From assembly GCA_035581425.1 (NCBI GenBank), contig DATJVP010000090.1, positions 38,059 to 102,058 of the forward strand: 64,000 nucleotides of DNA, given 5' to 3'. This document shows, one piece after another, positions 1-7,021 of this stretch. The number at the start of each line of letters is the position of its first letter. Position 1 is the stretch's first letter. This DNA comes from DASZHJ01 sp035581425 (GTDB lineage: Bacteria > Pseudomonadota > Alphaproteobacteria > ATCC43930 > CGMCC-115725). Under the pieces are notes generated by a model. It did not search any database and was not told the DNA's origin. It was given only the letters and a program-made list of their open reading frames with translations. The position numbers and the translations under genes are program-made.

Positions 1-1686
1 CTCACGCTCTATACCGGCACGCAGATGCCGCATGGCCTCAAGCACGACCTCTCGGAGCACGTGTTCCGGCTTCCCCCGGAGCGGATCCGCGTCGTCGTGG
101 GCGATGTCGGCGGCGGGTTCGGCGCCAAGAACTCGCTCTATCCAGAGCAGGTGCTGGTGCTCTGGGCGTCACGTCGGCTCAATCGTCCCGTGCGCTGGAT
201 CGCGGAACGGAGCGAGGCCTTCCTCGGCGACTACATGGGCCGCGACAACCTGACTCGCGGCGAGCTCGCGCTCGACAAGGAGGGCCGCATCCTCGCGCTG
301 CGCGTCGCCACCACCGCCAATCTCGGCGCCTATCTCGCGCCGGAGGGACCGCTCTCGCCCACGACGAACACGACGGCGCTCTCGGGCGTCTATCGCACGC
401 CGGCGATCCATGTGACTGTGACCGGCGTCTTCACGCACACAATTCCGACGGACGTTTATCGCGGCGCAGGACGGCCCGAGGCGACGTACCTGCTGGAACG
501 CCTCATCGAGGCTGCCGCGCGCGCGCTCGGCATGGATGCGCTGGAGCTGAGGCGCCGGAACCTGATCTCGCCGGCAGAGCTGCCCTTCAAGACCTCCCTG
601 GGCCTCCTCTACGACAGCGGTGAGTTCGAGCGAGTACTCGATGCGGCCCTCATGCGCGCGGATTGGGCTGGCTTTCCCGAGCGGCGCCGCCAGTCGGAGG
701 CGCGCGGAAAACTCCGCGGCATCGGCTTCGCGCATTACGTCGAGCGCGTCGCCGGAGGTTGGCCGGAGACGTCGCGCCTAGAGATTACCCGCGAGGGCCG
801 CGCCATCGCCTATGTCGGAGCCATGTCGAACGGGCAAGGTCACGAGACCGCCTTTGCGCAGCTTGTGGCCGCGCGCCTCGGGATCGGCATCGACGAGGTC
901 GAAGTGGTCGAGGGCGATACCGACCGTGTAGCGACCGGACACGGCACCGGCGGCTCTGCGTCGCTGGGCATCGCGGGCGCCGCACTCGATGGCGCGGTAC
1001 TCAAGGTGATCGAGCGCGCGAAGCAGATCGCCTCCGATCTCCTGGAGACCGCTACCGCCGACATCGAATTCACGGACGGGCGCTTCGTGGTCGCGGGCAC
1101 CGATCGCTCCGTGAGCCTCCAGGAGGTCGCGCGCACCGCCTTCGATACCCGCTTCGTCGCGCCCGGCGCCGCGCCGGGCCTCGGCGAGAGCGCGGATTAT
1201 CGTCCCAAGAACCCGACCTTCCCCAACGGCTGCCACGTCGCGGAGGTCGAGATCGATCCTGAGACCGGCACCCTCGCGCTCATCGGCTATAGCATGGTTC
1301 ACGACTTCGGCCGCGTGCTCAATCCGCTGCTGGTGGAAGGACAGCTTCATGGCGGCGTAGCGCAGGGGCTGGGCCAGGCTTGGCTCGAGCGTGTGGTGCA
1401 CGATCCCGAATCCGGTCAGCTCCTCAGTGGCTCCTTCATGGACTACTGCGTGCCGCGGGCGGACGATCTCCCGAATTTCGTATTCGAAGAGCGCTCGACT
1501 CCGTCGCCGGTCAATCCGCTGGGGATCAAGGGCTGCGGCGAGGCGGGCGCCGCGGGCGCGCCGCCCGCACTCATGAATGCCATCATGAATGCGCTGGTCC
1601 CGCTCGGCGTGCGCCACCTCGACATGCCCGCCACCTCCGAGCGCATCTGGCGCGCGATCGAGGCTGCGAGGCTCGCGCCCGGCTAG
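1..1686 (+). CDS. Molybdenum hydroxylase (CoxL/xanthine dehydrogenase family) large subunit, 5' truncated
   Basis: The reading frame is open from base 1, so the N-terminal part lies outside the window; about 561 residues are seen. Family knowledge: these subunits hold the molybdopterin cytosine dinucleotide cofactor and hydroxylate N-heterocycles or aldehydes, or oxidise CO, with FAD and 2Fe-2S partner subunits. Seen: a Moco-binding loop GGGFGAKNS near base 112, the substrate loop VYRGAGRPE at 451-480, and KGCGEAG at 1528-1548 with the expected catalytic Glu codon at 1540-1542. The loop is the AYRGAGR type of so-called form II enzymes, not the AYRCSFR of true CO dehydrogenase, so CO oxidation is unlikely. 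FAD and Fe-S subunit genes would be upstream and are not visible. It converges on a lipoprotein gene 13 bp away. Confidence 0.93.
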   Translation, partial: LTLYTGTQMPHGLKHDLSEHVFRLPPERIRVVVGDVGGGFGAKNSLYPEQVLVLWASRRLNRPVRWIAERSEAFLGDYMGRDNLTRGELALDKEGRILALRVATTANLGAYLAPEGPLSPTTNTTALSGVYRTPAIHVTVTGVFTHTIPTDVYRGAGRPEATYLLERLIEAAARALGMDALELRRRNLISPAELPFKTSLGLLYDSGEFERVLDAALMRADWAGFPERRRQSEARGKLRGIGFAHYVERVAGGWPETSRLEITREGRAIAYVGAMSNGQGHETAFAQLVAARLGIGIDEVEVVEGDTDRVATGHGTGGSASLGIAGAALDGAVLKVIERAKQIASDLLETATADIEFTDGRFVVAGTDRSVSLQEVARTAFDTRFVAPGAAPGLGESADYRPKNPTFPNGCHVAEVEIDPETGTLALIGYSMVHDFGRVLNPLLVEGQLHGGVAQGLGQAWLERVVHDPESGQLLSGSFMDYCVPRADDLPNFVFEERSTPSPVNPLGIKGCGEAGAAGAPPALMNAIMNALVPLGVRHLDMPATSERIWRAIEAARLAPG

Positions 1687-1699
1687 AAGGCGCCGCCCG

Positions 1700-2095
1700 T
1701 CAAGGCAAGAACTCCACCAGCACTTTCTGCGCGGAGATTCGCGTGACTGGGTCGGTAGAGGCCGGCCCAACGAGTGCAGTGCGCCGCACGATCGTGCTCG
1801 AATCCACACCCGCCTTGACGAGCGCGGCCACGACCGTATCCGCGCGTTTCACCGCGAGCTCGGCGTCGCCGGAAAAACCAGCAAGCGCCTGCCCCTCGAC
1901 GACGATCTTCGAGGGCTGGGCCCTGCGCAGCGCATCCGCGACGTTGTCGATGATCACCAGGGCGGTCGGGGTGAGATCGGAACTCCCCGCGTCGAAATAG
2001 ACGGTGAAGACGCGCGTGGGCTGCGGCTCTGGCGGCGGTTGCTGCGTGCAGGCCGCGAGCGCGATCGAGAGTGCCATCAGCATGATCCAACGCAT
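1700..2095 (-). CDS. OmpA-like lipoprotein with altered peptidoglycan-binding motif
   Basis: 131 residues. A lipoprotein signal peptide ends in LAAC with the lipidated Cys at position 16, followed by a short proline-rich linker (QQPPPEPQP) and one OmpA-like domain starting VYFDAGSSDLT. OmpA domains normally anchor the outer membrane to peptidoglycan through an Asp in a GHTD-type loop and an Arg in NxxLSxxRA. Here the first loop reads EGQALAG, so the Asp is absent, whereas the Arg survives (ELAVKRAD). It is therefore probably an outer-membrane lipoprotein of the OmpA fold with weak or no diaminopimelate binding. It lies alone, 26 bp upstream of the end of the metallo-beta-lactamase-fold gene's coding region, on the same strand. 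Confidence 0.8.
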   Translation of the reverse strand: MRWIMLMALSIALAACTQQPPPEPQPTRVFTVYFDAGSSDLTPTALVIIDNVADALRRAQPSKIVVEGQALAGFSGDAELAVKRADTVVAALVKAGVDSSTIVRRTALVGPASTDPVTRISAQKVLVEFLP

Positions 2096-2121
2096 GTCTA
2101 CCCCCTATTTCGAAACGACGG

Positions 2122-3072
2122 TCACGCCTGCAGCGCCTTCCACATCTCGATATCGCGCTCCGCGGTCCAAATTCGGGGATCCGCGATGCCGCTCATTTCA
2201 TCGTAGCAGCGGCTGACGTTGAAAGGCTGGCAATGCTCGAAGATCACCCATTTGCCGTAGCGCGGCGCCATCGCGGCGTAGGCGGCATCGTAAACCGCCT
2301 TGAGCGGCTTTCCAGCGCCTACGCCGGCCTCGACCTCGCGCGTCATGGCGCGGAGAAAACCCTGCGTGCCCTCGATCGCCTTCGCGACATCGGCGGGCGT
2401 CATCAAGGCGTCGCCGCGGCCCGGAACCATCCTCTCCGCATTGAGCGTGCGGAGCTTTTCCAGTGTCTCCGGCCATTCCCTGAAATAGGCATCGCCGCAG
2501 TAGGGAGCGGCACCGTATTCGACGAGGTCGCCTGAGAACAACACCTTCTCCTTGGGGAGCCATGCGACCGTGTCGCCCTTGGTGTGGCCCTTGCCGAGAT
2601 GCAGGATCCGGACCTCGCGCTTCCCCATGAAGACGGTGAGCGAGCGCTCGAAGACCAGGGTCGGCCAGGTGAGGCCGGGCACGGTCTCGACCGCGCGGAA
2701 GAGCCGTGGGAAGCGCTGCGCCTCGCTGTCAAAATCCTGCTGGCCACGCTCGCGGATGAGGTCGTAGGTGCCGCTGCTCGCGATGATGTGCTGGGCGCCA
2801 TAGGCCGAGGCGCCGAGCACGCGCACGGCGTGATAATGCGTGAGCAGCACATATTTCACGGGCTTGTCCGTGACCTCGCGGATCCGCTCCAGGAGCTCGC
2901 GGGCAAGGACCGGGGTTGCGCGGGCGTCGACGACCATGACGCCGTCGTCGCCGACGATCACGCCGGAGTTGGGGTCACCCTCGGCGGTGAGGCAATAGAG
3001 CCCATCGCCGAGCTCGGCGAAGGTGACTTTCTTCTCCGAGAGGTCCGCTTGCGAGGCGAAAGCCTTCGACAT
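2122..3072 (-). CDS. Metallo-beta-lactamase-fold hydrolase with degenerate HxHxDH motif
   Basis: 316 residues with the MBL-fold layout: GVMVVDAR near 45-51, a central THYHAVRVLG at 78-87, GHTKGDT at 162-168 and LFSGDLV at 178-184. In canonical enzymes the central motif is HxHxDH and binds two metals. Here it is H79-Y-H81-A-V83-R84, so the Asp and last His are Val and Arg; later ligand positions H163, D167 and D182 are kept. It may bind one metal or use another chemistry. It starts 13 bp after the end of an iron-dependent alcohol dehydrogenase gene on the same strand and is probably co-transcribed with it, suggesting action on a product of an alcohol oxidation. The substrate is unknown. Confidence 0.82.
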   Translation of the reverse strand: MSKAFASQADLSEKKVTFAELGDGLYCLTAEGDPNSGVIVGDDGVMVVDARATPVLARELLERIREVTDKPVKYVLLTHYHAVRVLGASAYGAQHIIASSGTYDLIRERGQQDFDSEAQRFPRLFRAVETVPGLTWPTLVFERSLTVFMGKREVRILHLGKGHTKGDTVAWLPKEKVLFSGDLVEYGAAPYCGDAYFREWPETLEKLRTLNAERMVPGRGDALMTPADVAKAIEGTQGFLRAMTREVEAGVGAGKPLKAVYDAAYAAMAPRYGKWVIFEHCQPFNVSRCYDEMSGIADPRIWTAERDIEMWKALQA

Positions 3073-3085
3073 GGCCGCAATCTCC

Positions 3086-4246
3086 TCAGGCGTAGACGCG
3101 CGTGTAGAGCTCGACGATCTCGTCTTTGCTGGGAACGCGCGGATTGTTCCCGGGTGAGCCCGAGGCGAGCGCCTGCGCCGCCATCGTCGGCATCAGCTCC
3201 CGGTAGCGCCGCTCGTCGATGCCGTAGTCGCGTGGCGATGGCACCTTGAGGTCGCCGTTGAGCGCGCGGAGCTCGTCGAGGAGGCGCGCAACGGCGGACT
3301 GGTTCCCCTCGCCCTCCGCCGCGATCCCCATCGCTCGCGCGCAGTCGGCGTACCGCTCGAGCGCCGCCGGCGCCGAGAAGGCCGTGATCTCCGGCAGGAG
3401 CATCGCATTCGAAAGCCCGTGCGGCACGTGGAAGAAGGCGCCGATAGGACGGCTCATCCCATGAACGAGGCAGACGCTCGAATTGGAGAAAGCCATCCCG
3501 GCTTGAGTCGCCCCCAACATCATCGCCTCCCGCGCCCTGGGATCGTCGGGCGTGCGGCACGCTGTGCGGATATTCTTCGCGATGAGCGCCATCGCGCTTC
3601 GAGCGACGCCATCGGTGAAGGGGCTCGCGCGCTTGCTGACATAAGCCTCGATCGCGTGCGTAAGGCTGTCGATTCCCGTGTCCGCCGTAAGGCGCCAGGG
3701 CATGCTGAAGGTGAGCTCAAAATCGACGATCGCGGCAGCAGGACAGCAGGCGAGCCCCATGATCAGCATCTTCTCGTCGCGCTCGGTATCCGTGATGACC
3801 GTGAAGCGCGTGACCTCGGAACCCGTGCCGGCAGTGGTGGGAACCGCGACGATGGGCAGGCCCGGCTTCGGAATCTCGTTCGGAACCTTGTAGTCGCGCA
3901 TCTTGCCGCCGTTGGCAGCCAGGACGGAGATCGCCTTGGCGGTGTCGATGGGGCTACCGCCCCCCAAGGCCACGAGGCAGTCGAAGTCACCGCCTGCCAT
4001 TGCCCCGACCCCTGCCTCGACGACGGTGTCAGTGGGGTCGGGGACCGTGTCCGCGAACACCTGCCAGCGGAGCTTCGCCCGGTCGAGCCGGTCCGTGAGT
4101 TTCGCCAGAACGCCCGAGCTTTCCATGAAGCGGTCGGTCACGATGAGCGGGCGGCTCGCGCCCAGCCGGCTCAGCGCGGTCGCGATCTCCCCGATGGCCC
4201 CCCCACCGATGTAGAGCAGCCGCGGCATGGTGATGGTCGCGACCAT
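3086..4246 (-). CDS. Iron-containing (group III) alcohol dehydrogenase
   Basis: 386 residues, full length for the family. It oxidises alcohols or reduces aldehydes with NAD(P) and a divalent metal in the cytoplasm. Seen: dinucleotide-binding GGGSPIDTAK at 95-104, the family signature TTAGTGSEVT at 137-146, and metal ligands expected at D193 and H197 (GIDSLTHAIE), H262 (VHGMSRPIG) and H276 (VPHGLSN). All four metal ligands are present, so it should be active. It is the first gene of a two-gene unit with the downstream MBL-fold protein. Upstream is an AT-rich pocket (4283-4291) that could be a -10 region, and a 9-bp hairpin. The substrate cannot be told from sequence; lactaldehyde, butanol, 1,3-propanediol and maleylacetate enzymes share this fold. 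Confidence 0.93.
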   Translation of the reverse strand: MVATITMPRLLYIGGGAIGEIATALSRLGASRPLIVTDRFMESSGVLAKLTDRLDRAKLRWQVFADTVPDPTDTVVEAGVGAMAGGDFDCLVALGGGSPIDTAKAISVLAANGGKMRDYKVPNEIPKPGLPIVAVPTTAGTGSEVTRFTVITDTERDEKMLIMGLACCPAAAIVDFELTFSMPWRLTADTGIDSLTHAIEAYVSKRASPFTDGVARSAMALIAKNIRTACRTPDDPRAREAMMLGATQAGMAFSNSSVCLVHGMSRPIGAFFHVPHGLSNAMLLPEITAFSAPAALERYADCARAMGIAAEGEGNQSAVARLLDELRALNGDLKVPSPRDYGIDERRYRELMPTMAAQALASGSPGNNPRVPSKDEIVELYTRVYA

Positions 4247-4300
4247 GGATATCCCTCCCCAGCGTCACCTCTCGGGGTTCTTTTCTAATATGGCGCGGGC

Positions 4301-4324
4301 GCCGGGGCGAGTCCCCGCCCCGGC
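4301..4324. other. Perfect 9-bp inverted repeat (hairpin) between GNAT and alcohol dehydrogenase genes
   Basis: GCCGGGGCG (4301-4309) and CGCCCCGGC (4316-4324) can pair around a 6-nt loop. It lies just after the GNAT stop codon on the minus strand and about 55 bp upstream of the alcohol dehydrogenase start. No U-rich tail follows on the minus strand, so it is not a textbook intrinsic terminator. It may be a termination or mRNA 3'-end structure, or overlap the dehydrogenase promoter. Confidence 0.5.
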
Positions 4325-4331
4325 CTTCGAT

Positions 4332-4832
4332 CTAGACGACGCGCCGCAACCTCCGTCGCGGCGCCTCGGCCGCCACGGCATAGATGTCGGGATCGAGGCG
4401 CTCGAGGAAGGTGAAGGGCGTCGGCGGCTCGCCGAACCCCACCTTCCGGTAGAGGCCTTGCGCGTCCCTCGTGCCAAGGAGCCACCGGCGCAGGCCCTGG
4501 AGCCCAGGATGGGCGAGGATGCGCTCGACCAGCCAGCGCCCAAGCCCCTGGCCCCTCGCCTCCGGCAGCACGAAGACATCGGCGAGATAAGCGAAGGTCG
4601 CGCGGTCGGTCACCACGCGCGCGAAGCCGACCTGCCGCCCGTCGCGGTAGAGACCAAAGGGCAGTGATCCCGAGATGGCGCGCTTCAGCGTCGCCATGGG
4701 GATCCCATGCGCCCAGTGCGATTGGACCAGAAAACCGTGAATGACGCGGTAGTCGAGCCGCGCCCGGTCGGTGTCGATCTCGATGCGAGCACCGCCCGCG
4801 AATTTCTCGATGTGATAAGGCTGATCAGCCAT
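4332..4832 (-). CDS. GNAT family N-acetyltransferase
   Basis: 166 residues from the chosen ATG at 4832 (MADQPYH); the frame extends upstream but codes low-complexity Arg-rich sequence unlike the family. The acetyl-CoA binding motif A is clear: VFVLPEARGQGLGRWLVERI, containing the R/Q-x-x-G-x-G/A element. The N-terminal part contains SHWAHGIPMATLKRAISGS, typical of small cytosolic GNATs related to the YitI/ElaA type that acetylate amines of small molecules. The acceptor is unknown. It is followed by a GC-rich hairpin and then by the alcohol dehydrogenase gene on the same strand, but the 85-bp gap suggests separate units. Confidence 0.88.
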   Translation of the reverse strand: MADQPYHIEKFAGGARIEIDTDRARLDYRVIHGFLVQSHWAHGIPMATLKRAISGSLPFGLYRDGRQVGFARVVTDRATFAYLADVFVLPEARGQGLGRWLVERILAHPGLQGLRRWLLGTRDAQGLYRKVGFGEPPTPFTFLERLDPDIYAVAAEAPRRRLRRVV

Positions 4833-5072
4833 GACCGCCCCCATGCTCAGGGTGTTGCTCGGGTTCCCTCGAACGACGCGGGCGCGCATGGCGCGACCGC
4901 GCATTGCAGCCCCACGGGGCTGCTAGCGAATTCGTCGTCGCGAGATGAGGAACCCTACAGTCATGTCGTGCCGCCAATTCCGAACCAAGGCGATGGAGCG
5001 CGAGAACATAGTGCGCAATTCCCGCTTGTCAACGCCTATGTCCGAGCCGCCGCTCGATTTTTTTGCCGGCGT

Positions 5073-5516
5073 TCAACGCTTCGGGGCCATCCATGGCAGC
5101 AATTCCGGCTGGGTTTCATAGCGGGTATCGCCATCGGGAATGTCGACCCAGCTCTGCGCGCTGCGCGTCCAGAAATGTATGGTCGGCTTCAGCCAGGAGG
5201 TATCGTCGAGCGTGCCGGGCTTGAGGTTGCGATTTGCATAGCCGGCCCCGCCGGGCATGTGGAAAAGCCGCGTGCCGCAGTCGGGGCAAAACCAGCATTC
5301 CATCACACGCGTCGCCGCGGTTCGCCGCGAGAACATCTTGGGCTCGCCGCGCGTGATCCGGAAATGGTCCTGCGGGATCACCGCCGCCATGGCGAAGGCG
5401 GAGCCCGACTGCTTCTGGCACTCGGTGCAATGACACGCATAGACCGCGAGCGGCGGACCGGTGATCTCGTACCGGACCGCGCCACATTGGCATCCTCCCG
5501 CCTGCGGAAAATCCAT
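5073..5516 (-). CDS. GFA (glutathione-dependent formaldehyde-activating enzyme/CENP-V) fold protein
   Basis: 147 residues with the zinc-binding Cys pattern of the GFA/CENP-V domain: C9 and C11 (GGCQCGAVRYE), C28, C30 and C33 (CHCTECQKQSGSAF), C77 and C80 (FCPDCGTRLF). These Cys hold one or two zinc ions in a beta-tent fold. Despite the family name, formaldehyde activation has been questioned for many members, so only the fold is assigned. It is transcribed divergently from the TAXI binding-protein gene; the 166-bp space contains a 6-bp hairpin. Confidence 0.9.
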   Translation of the reverse strand: MDFPQAGGCQCGAVRYEITGPPLAVYACHCTECQKQSGSAFAMAAVIPQDHFRITRGEPKMFSRRTAATRVMECWFCPDCGTRLFHMPGGAGYANRNLKPGTLDDTSWLKPTIHFWTRSAQSWVDIPDGDTRYETQPELLPWMAPKR

Positions 5517-5550
5517 CGCTCACTCCGTATGTCGTGCCGAGGCTCGCTAA

Positions 5551-5565
5551 AGGTGGGGGCCACCT
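5551..5565. other. Small inverted repeat between divergent GFA and TAXI genes
   Basis: AGGTGG (5551-5556) and CCACCT (5560-5565) flank a GGG loop, 35 bp upstream of the GFA start and about 120 bp upstream of the TAXI start. Its place in a divergent intergenic region fits an operator or a leader hairpin for the GFA gene, but there is no direct evidence for either. Confidence 0.35.
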
Positions 5566-5682
5566 CCATGCAACACAACCGACCGCCGCTCGAGGCCGAA
5601 AAATCTCGATCTTTGTGTGTCACGGGCTGGGAATTAGGTCTAGGATCGCCCCGTTCTCGAGATGAAGGAGGCGTCGTCGGGA

Positions 5683-6777
5683 ATGCCGCCGAAGCGCGCC
5701 ACGAGGCTCTCGGCAGGCAGCGATCATGCATCGCTGCGGCGGAGCTTTGCGCGCCGAGAATTCCTCCTCGCAGTTTCGGGCCTGCTGCTGCTCCCCGCGC
5801 GTCCGAGTGCCGCTCAGGACGAGATTCGCTACTTCCGCATCGGTACCGCCGCTACGACCGGGACCTATTTCCAGATCGGCGGCGTCCTCGCCAACGCGAT
5901 CTCGAAGCCGCCGGGCTCGCGAGATTGTGATCGCGGCGGTAGCTGCGGCGTTCCGGGCCTGGTCGCGGTGGCGCAGGCGACCCAGGGCTCGGTCGAGAAC
6001 GTCCTCGCGGTCGATGCGGGCCGGCTCGAATCCGCGCTTGCGCAATCGGATGTGGCCTATTGGGCCTATTCCGGGAGTGGGCTCTTCAAGGGGAAGCCCC
6101 CGCTCACGAAACTGCGCGCGATAGCCTCGCTCTTCCCGGAAACGGTGCATGTGGTGGTGCGCGCCGAGGGACCTATCGCCACCCTCGGGGATCTCCAGGG
6201 CAAGCGTGTCGGCCTCGGCGAGAAGGAATCCGGGACCCTCGCGGATGCGCGCCTCATCTTGGAGGCTGCGGGACTATCGGTGTCCCAGGTCAAAGCGGAC
6301 TATCGCAATCTCGGCCAGACCGCAGAGGCGCTCGCACATGGCGAGCTCGACGCCTTTTTCCTCTTCGGTGGGTATCCCGTGCCGGCGATATCGGAGCTTG
6401 CGAGCGCGACGCCGGTCCGCCTCATCCCGATCTCCGGCGAGATCGCGGACAAGATCACCCAACGCAACGCCTTCTTCTCCCGCGACACCATTCCCGGCGG
6501 CACCTATGCCTCGATCGCCGAGCCGACCCCGAGCATCGGCACGCGCGCACTCTGGGTCGTGGGCGCGGAGGTGCCGGATATGCTCGTCTACGACATCACC
6601 AAGGCACTCTGGGCCGATGCCAATCGCAGAATCCTCGACCAAGGCCATCCCATGGCGAAACGGATCGCGCTTGCGAGCGCGTTCGACGGGCTGGTGCTGC
6701 CGCTCCATCCCGGCGCGGAGCACGCCTACCGTGACCTCGGCCTCAAGGTCCCAGAGGCACCCGGCGGACTCAACTGA
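5683..6777 (+). CDS. TAXI-family TRAP transporter solute-binding protein (orphan)
   Basis: 364 residues from ATG 5683, chosen because AAGGAGG lies about 12 nt upstream; ATG 5662 in frame is an alternative. An exported N-terminus carries RREFLLAVSG, resembling a twin-arginine signal, and ends near PSAAQD. The mature protein opens IRYFRIGTAATTGTYFQIGG and later has CDRGGSCGVPGLVAVAQA, both hallmarks of TAXI proteins. These periplasmic proteins feed dicarboxylate-like or amino-acid-like ligands to a fused DctQM permease. No permease gene is visible nearby, so it must use one encoded elsewhere or act as a sensor. Its stop codon sits in a hairpin shared with the convergent tusA stop. Confidence 0.9.
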   Translation: MPPKRATRLSAGSDHASLRRSFARREFLLAVSGLLLLPARPSAAQDEIRYFRIGTAATTGTYFQIGGVLANAISKPPGSRDCDRGGSCGVPGLVAVAQATQGSVENVLAVDAGRLESALAQSDVAYWAYSGSGLFKGKPPLTKLRAIASLFPETVHVVVRAEGPIATLGDLQGKRVGLGEKESGTLADARLILEAAGLSVSQVKADYRNLGQTAEALAHGELDAFFLFGGYPVPAISELASATPVRLIPISGEIADKITQRNAFFSRDTIPGGTYASIAEPTPSIGTRALWVVGAEVPDMLVYDITKALWADANRRILDQGHPMAKRIALASAFDGLVLPLHPGAEHAYRDLGLKVPEAPGGLN

Positions 6778-6789
6778 GGCGCCGCCTCA
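6775..6789. other. Hairpin holding both stop codons of a convergent pair (TAXI/tusA)
   Basis: TGAGGC (6775-6780), loop GCC, GCCTCA (6784-6789). The TGA of the plus gene forms the start of one arm and the TCA (TGA on the minus strand) of tusA the end of the other. There is no T-tract; it could still stabilise both mRNA ends. Confidence 0.55.
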
Positions 6790-7017
6790 TTCCGCTTTCT
6801 CGATATCGAAGCTCAGGACGCCCGCTTCCTCGGCCTGAGCGAGGAGGCGATGACCCGTGGTCTTACAGAAAGCCTCGAAATCCTTGACGGCGCCGGGGTC
6901 GGTTGCGAGGACACGCAGCACCGCGCCGGGCGCGAGGTCCCTGAGCGCCCTCCGCGCCTTCAGCACGGGCAGCGGGCAGCGCAGCCCCTTGGTGTCGAGG
7001 AGGACGGTCTCGGCCAT
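6787..7017 (-). CDS. tusA: Sulfur-transfer protein TusA family
   Basis: 76 residues from ATG 7017. The family motif GLRCPLPVLKARRAL holds the conserved persulfide-carrying Cys14 in the CPxP element. TusA proteins relay sulfur from cysteine desulfurase to tRNA thiolation, molybdopterin or other acceptors in the cytoplasm. The length matches the roughly 80-residue family norm. The start lies 4 bp after the parC stop, so it is the probable last gene of the long folK-to-parC operon. An in-frame upstream start at 7080 would overlap parC and adds unrelated residues. Confidence 0.93.
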   Translation of the reverse strand: MAETVLLDTKGLRCPLPVLKARRALRDLAPGAVLRVLATDPGAVKDFEAFCKTTGHRLLAQAEEAGVLSFDIEKAE

Positions 7018-7021
7018 AGGC

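Noticed and set aside
5058..5064. Seven-T run as an intrinsic terminator
   Set aside because: The hairpin before it on the plus strand has only a 4-bp stem, and no plus-strand gene ends upstream. On the minus strand it would be an A-run.
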